From Clostridia bacterium (GTDB lineage: Bacteria; Bacillota; Clostridia; Oscillospirales; CAG-272), in assembly GCA_900769475.1 (NCBI GenBank), contig CAAGGQ010000003.1, positions 1-12,749 of the forward strand: DNA of 12,749 nucleotides, given 5' to 3'. Positions 12,289-12,749 of this stretch are shown here, piece after piece. A program made the position numbers and the translations under genes. Numbering within the stretch: position 1 is the first letter of the stretch; every line of letters begins with the position of its first letter. A model generated the notes under the pieces. That model was given only the letters and a program-made list of their open reading frames with translations. It had not been told where the DNA came from and searched no databases.

Positions 12289-12749
12289 ATGCTAAATAAT
12301 CTTACTATCAAAAAGAAGATTCGAACCTTCTCGGTTTCCCCCGAAAATCGGACGGGAGAGAAGGGCAAGGGAGGAATGGCGGTCGAGGGCTCGGCGTCCG
12401 CCGCTGCGCGAGATCTGGGACAGGGCTGGAAGGTCAACCCCTATCTTGTGATCGAGGGAGGTTCCACCTGTGTGCTGGCTGATATCAAGGGGCAGGGCGC
12501 CATCAAGCATATCTGGGTTACCGATAGTGCGAGAGCACGGATTCTGATCCTGCGGATCTATTTTGACGGTCACGAGAATCCCGCCGTGGAGGCGCCTCTG
12601 TCGGATTTCTTCGCCACCGCCGATCATCGGGAGTACCGTCAGATCTCCAGCCTTCCCATCTGCGTTAACCCCAATCGAGGACTGAACTGTTATTTTGAAA
12701 TGCCCTATTTCAAGTCCTTCCGCATTGAGGTGGAGAACACAGGAGAATC
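12289..12749 (+). CDS. GH172 (DUF2961) glycoside hydrolase, 5' part only
   Basis: The first 153 codons of a gene that continues past the window edge. AAAGGAGGG (12274-12282) lies 6 nt before the ATG. The sequence carries the N-terminal signature of DUF2961, now family GH172: SPENRTGEKGKGGMA (17-31), DLGQGWKVNP (42-51), DIKGQGAIKHIWVT (65-78), LRIYFDGHENPAVEAPLSDFF (88-108), SLPICVNPNRGLNCYFEMPY (121-140) and IEVENTGE (146-153). Characterised GH172 members include a difructose dianhydride I synthase/hydrolase from Bifidobacterium and alpha-D-arabinofuranosidases, so furanosides are the likely substrates. The catalytic glutamates lie beyond the window and cannot be checked. No signal peptide is present, which points to a cytoplasmic enzyme acting on imported saccharides. 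Divergent from and probably controlled by the adjacent AraC regulator. Confidence 0.9.
   Translation, partial: MLNNLTIKKKIRTFSVSPENRTGEKGKGGMAVEGSASAAARDLGQGWKVNPYLVIEGGSTCVLADIKGQGAIKHIWVTDSARARILILRIYFDGHENPAVEAPLSDFFATADHREYRQISSLPICVNPNRGLNCYFEMPYFKSFRIEVENTGE

Noticed and set aside
1..12749. CRISPR arrays, transposase genes, phage genes, toxin-antitoxin pairs, riboswitches
   Set aside because: No spaced direct repeats, no transposase or integrase motifs, no phage structural genes, no paired small ORFs of the toxin-antitoxin kind, and no recognisable riboswitch core in any leader.

Overview
The window looks like chromosomal DNA of a Bacillota/Clostridia-type bacterium, probably a gut-associated member of the Oscillospirales or a relative. 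The basis is purine-rich Shine-Dalgarno sites (AAGGAG, AAAGGAGGG), seven near-consensus sigma-A promoters that all have 17-nt spacers, a slightly GC-rich base composition by eye, and two AraC regulators beside cytoplasmic sugar-active enzymes. The assignment is inferred from style; no marker gene is present.

Layout. Positions 1-374 hold no convincing gene: three hairpins, a segment matching the 3' end of a tRNA-Ser, and a good promoter. A small orphan protein (375-725) with a strong terminator follows. Next is an SLC13/ArsB-type membrane permease (930-2099) ending in a bidirectional terminator, then a cluster of hairpins (2179-2282) that looks like a dispersed intergenic repeat.

Module A (2315-7893) is a divergent carbohydrate locus. 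Leftward: a DUF6259-like putative glycoside hydrolase and a cupin protein, joined by an ATGA overlap. Rightward: an AraC-family regulator and two tandem paralogous SGNH/GDSL esterases with N-terminal beta domains. Two back-to-back promoters (4723-4833) serve the two arms.

Module B (8044-12749) has a leftward GH42-like putative glycosidase with its own promoter, a leftward AraC regulator plus metal-dependent amidohydrolase pair, and a rightward GH172 (DUF2961) enzyme that runs off the window. The AraC/amidohydrolase and GH172 arms start from two face-to-face promoters that fully overlap inside a near-perfect 36-bp palindrome, so probably only one can be used at a time.

Taken together, the enzymes suggest intracellular breakdown of a small acylated glycan: esterases remove acyl groups, GH172/GH42-like/DUF6259 enzymes cleave glycosidic bonds, and the amidohydrolase and cupin protein may act on released sugars or sugar lactones. 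The substrate cannot be read from the sequence. No sugar transporter is encoded in the window and none of the complete enzymes shows a signal peptide, so import must be encoded elsewhere.
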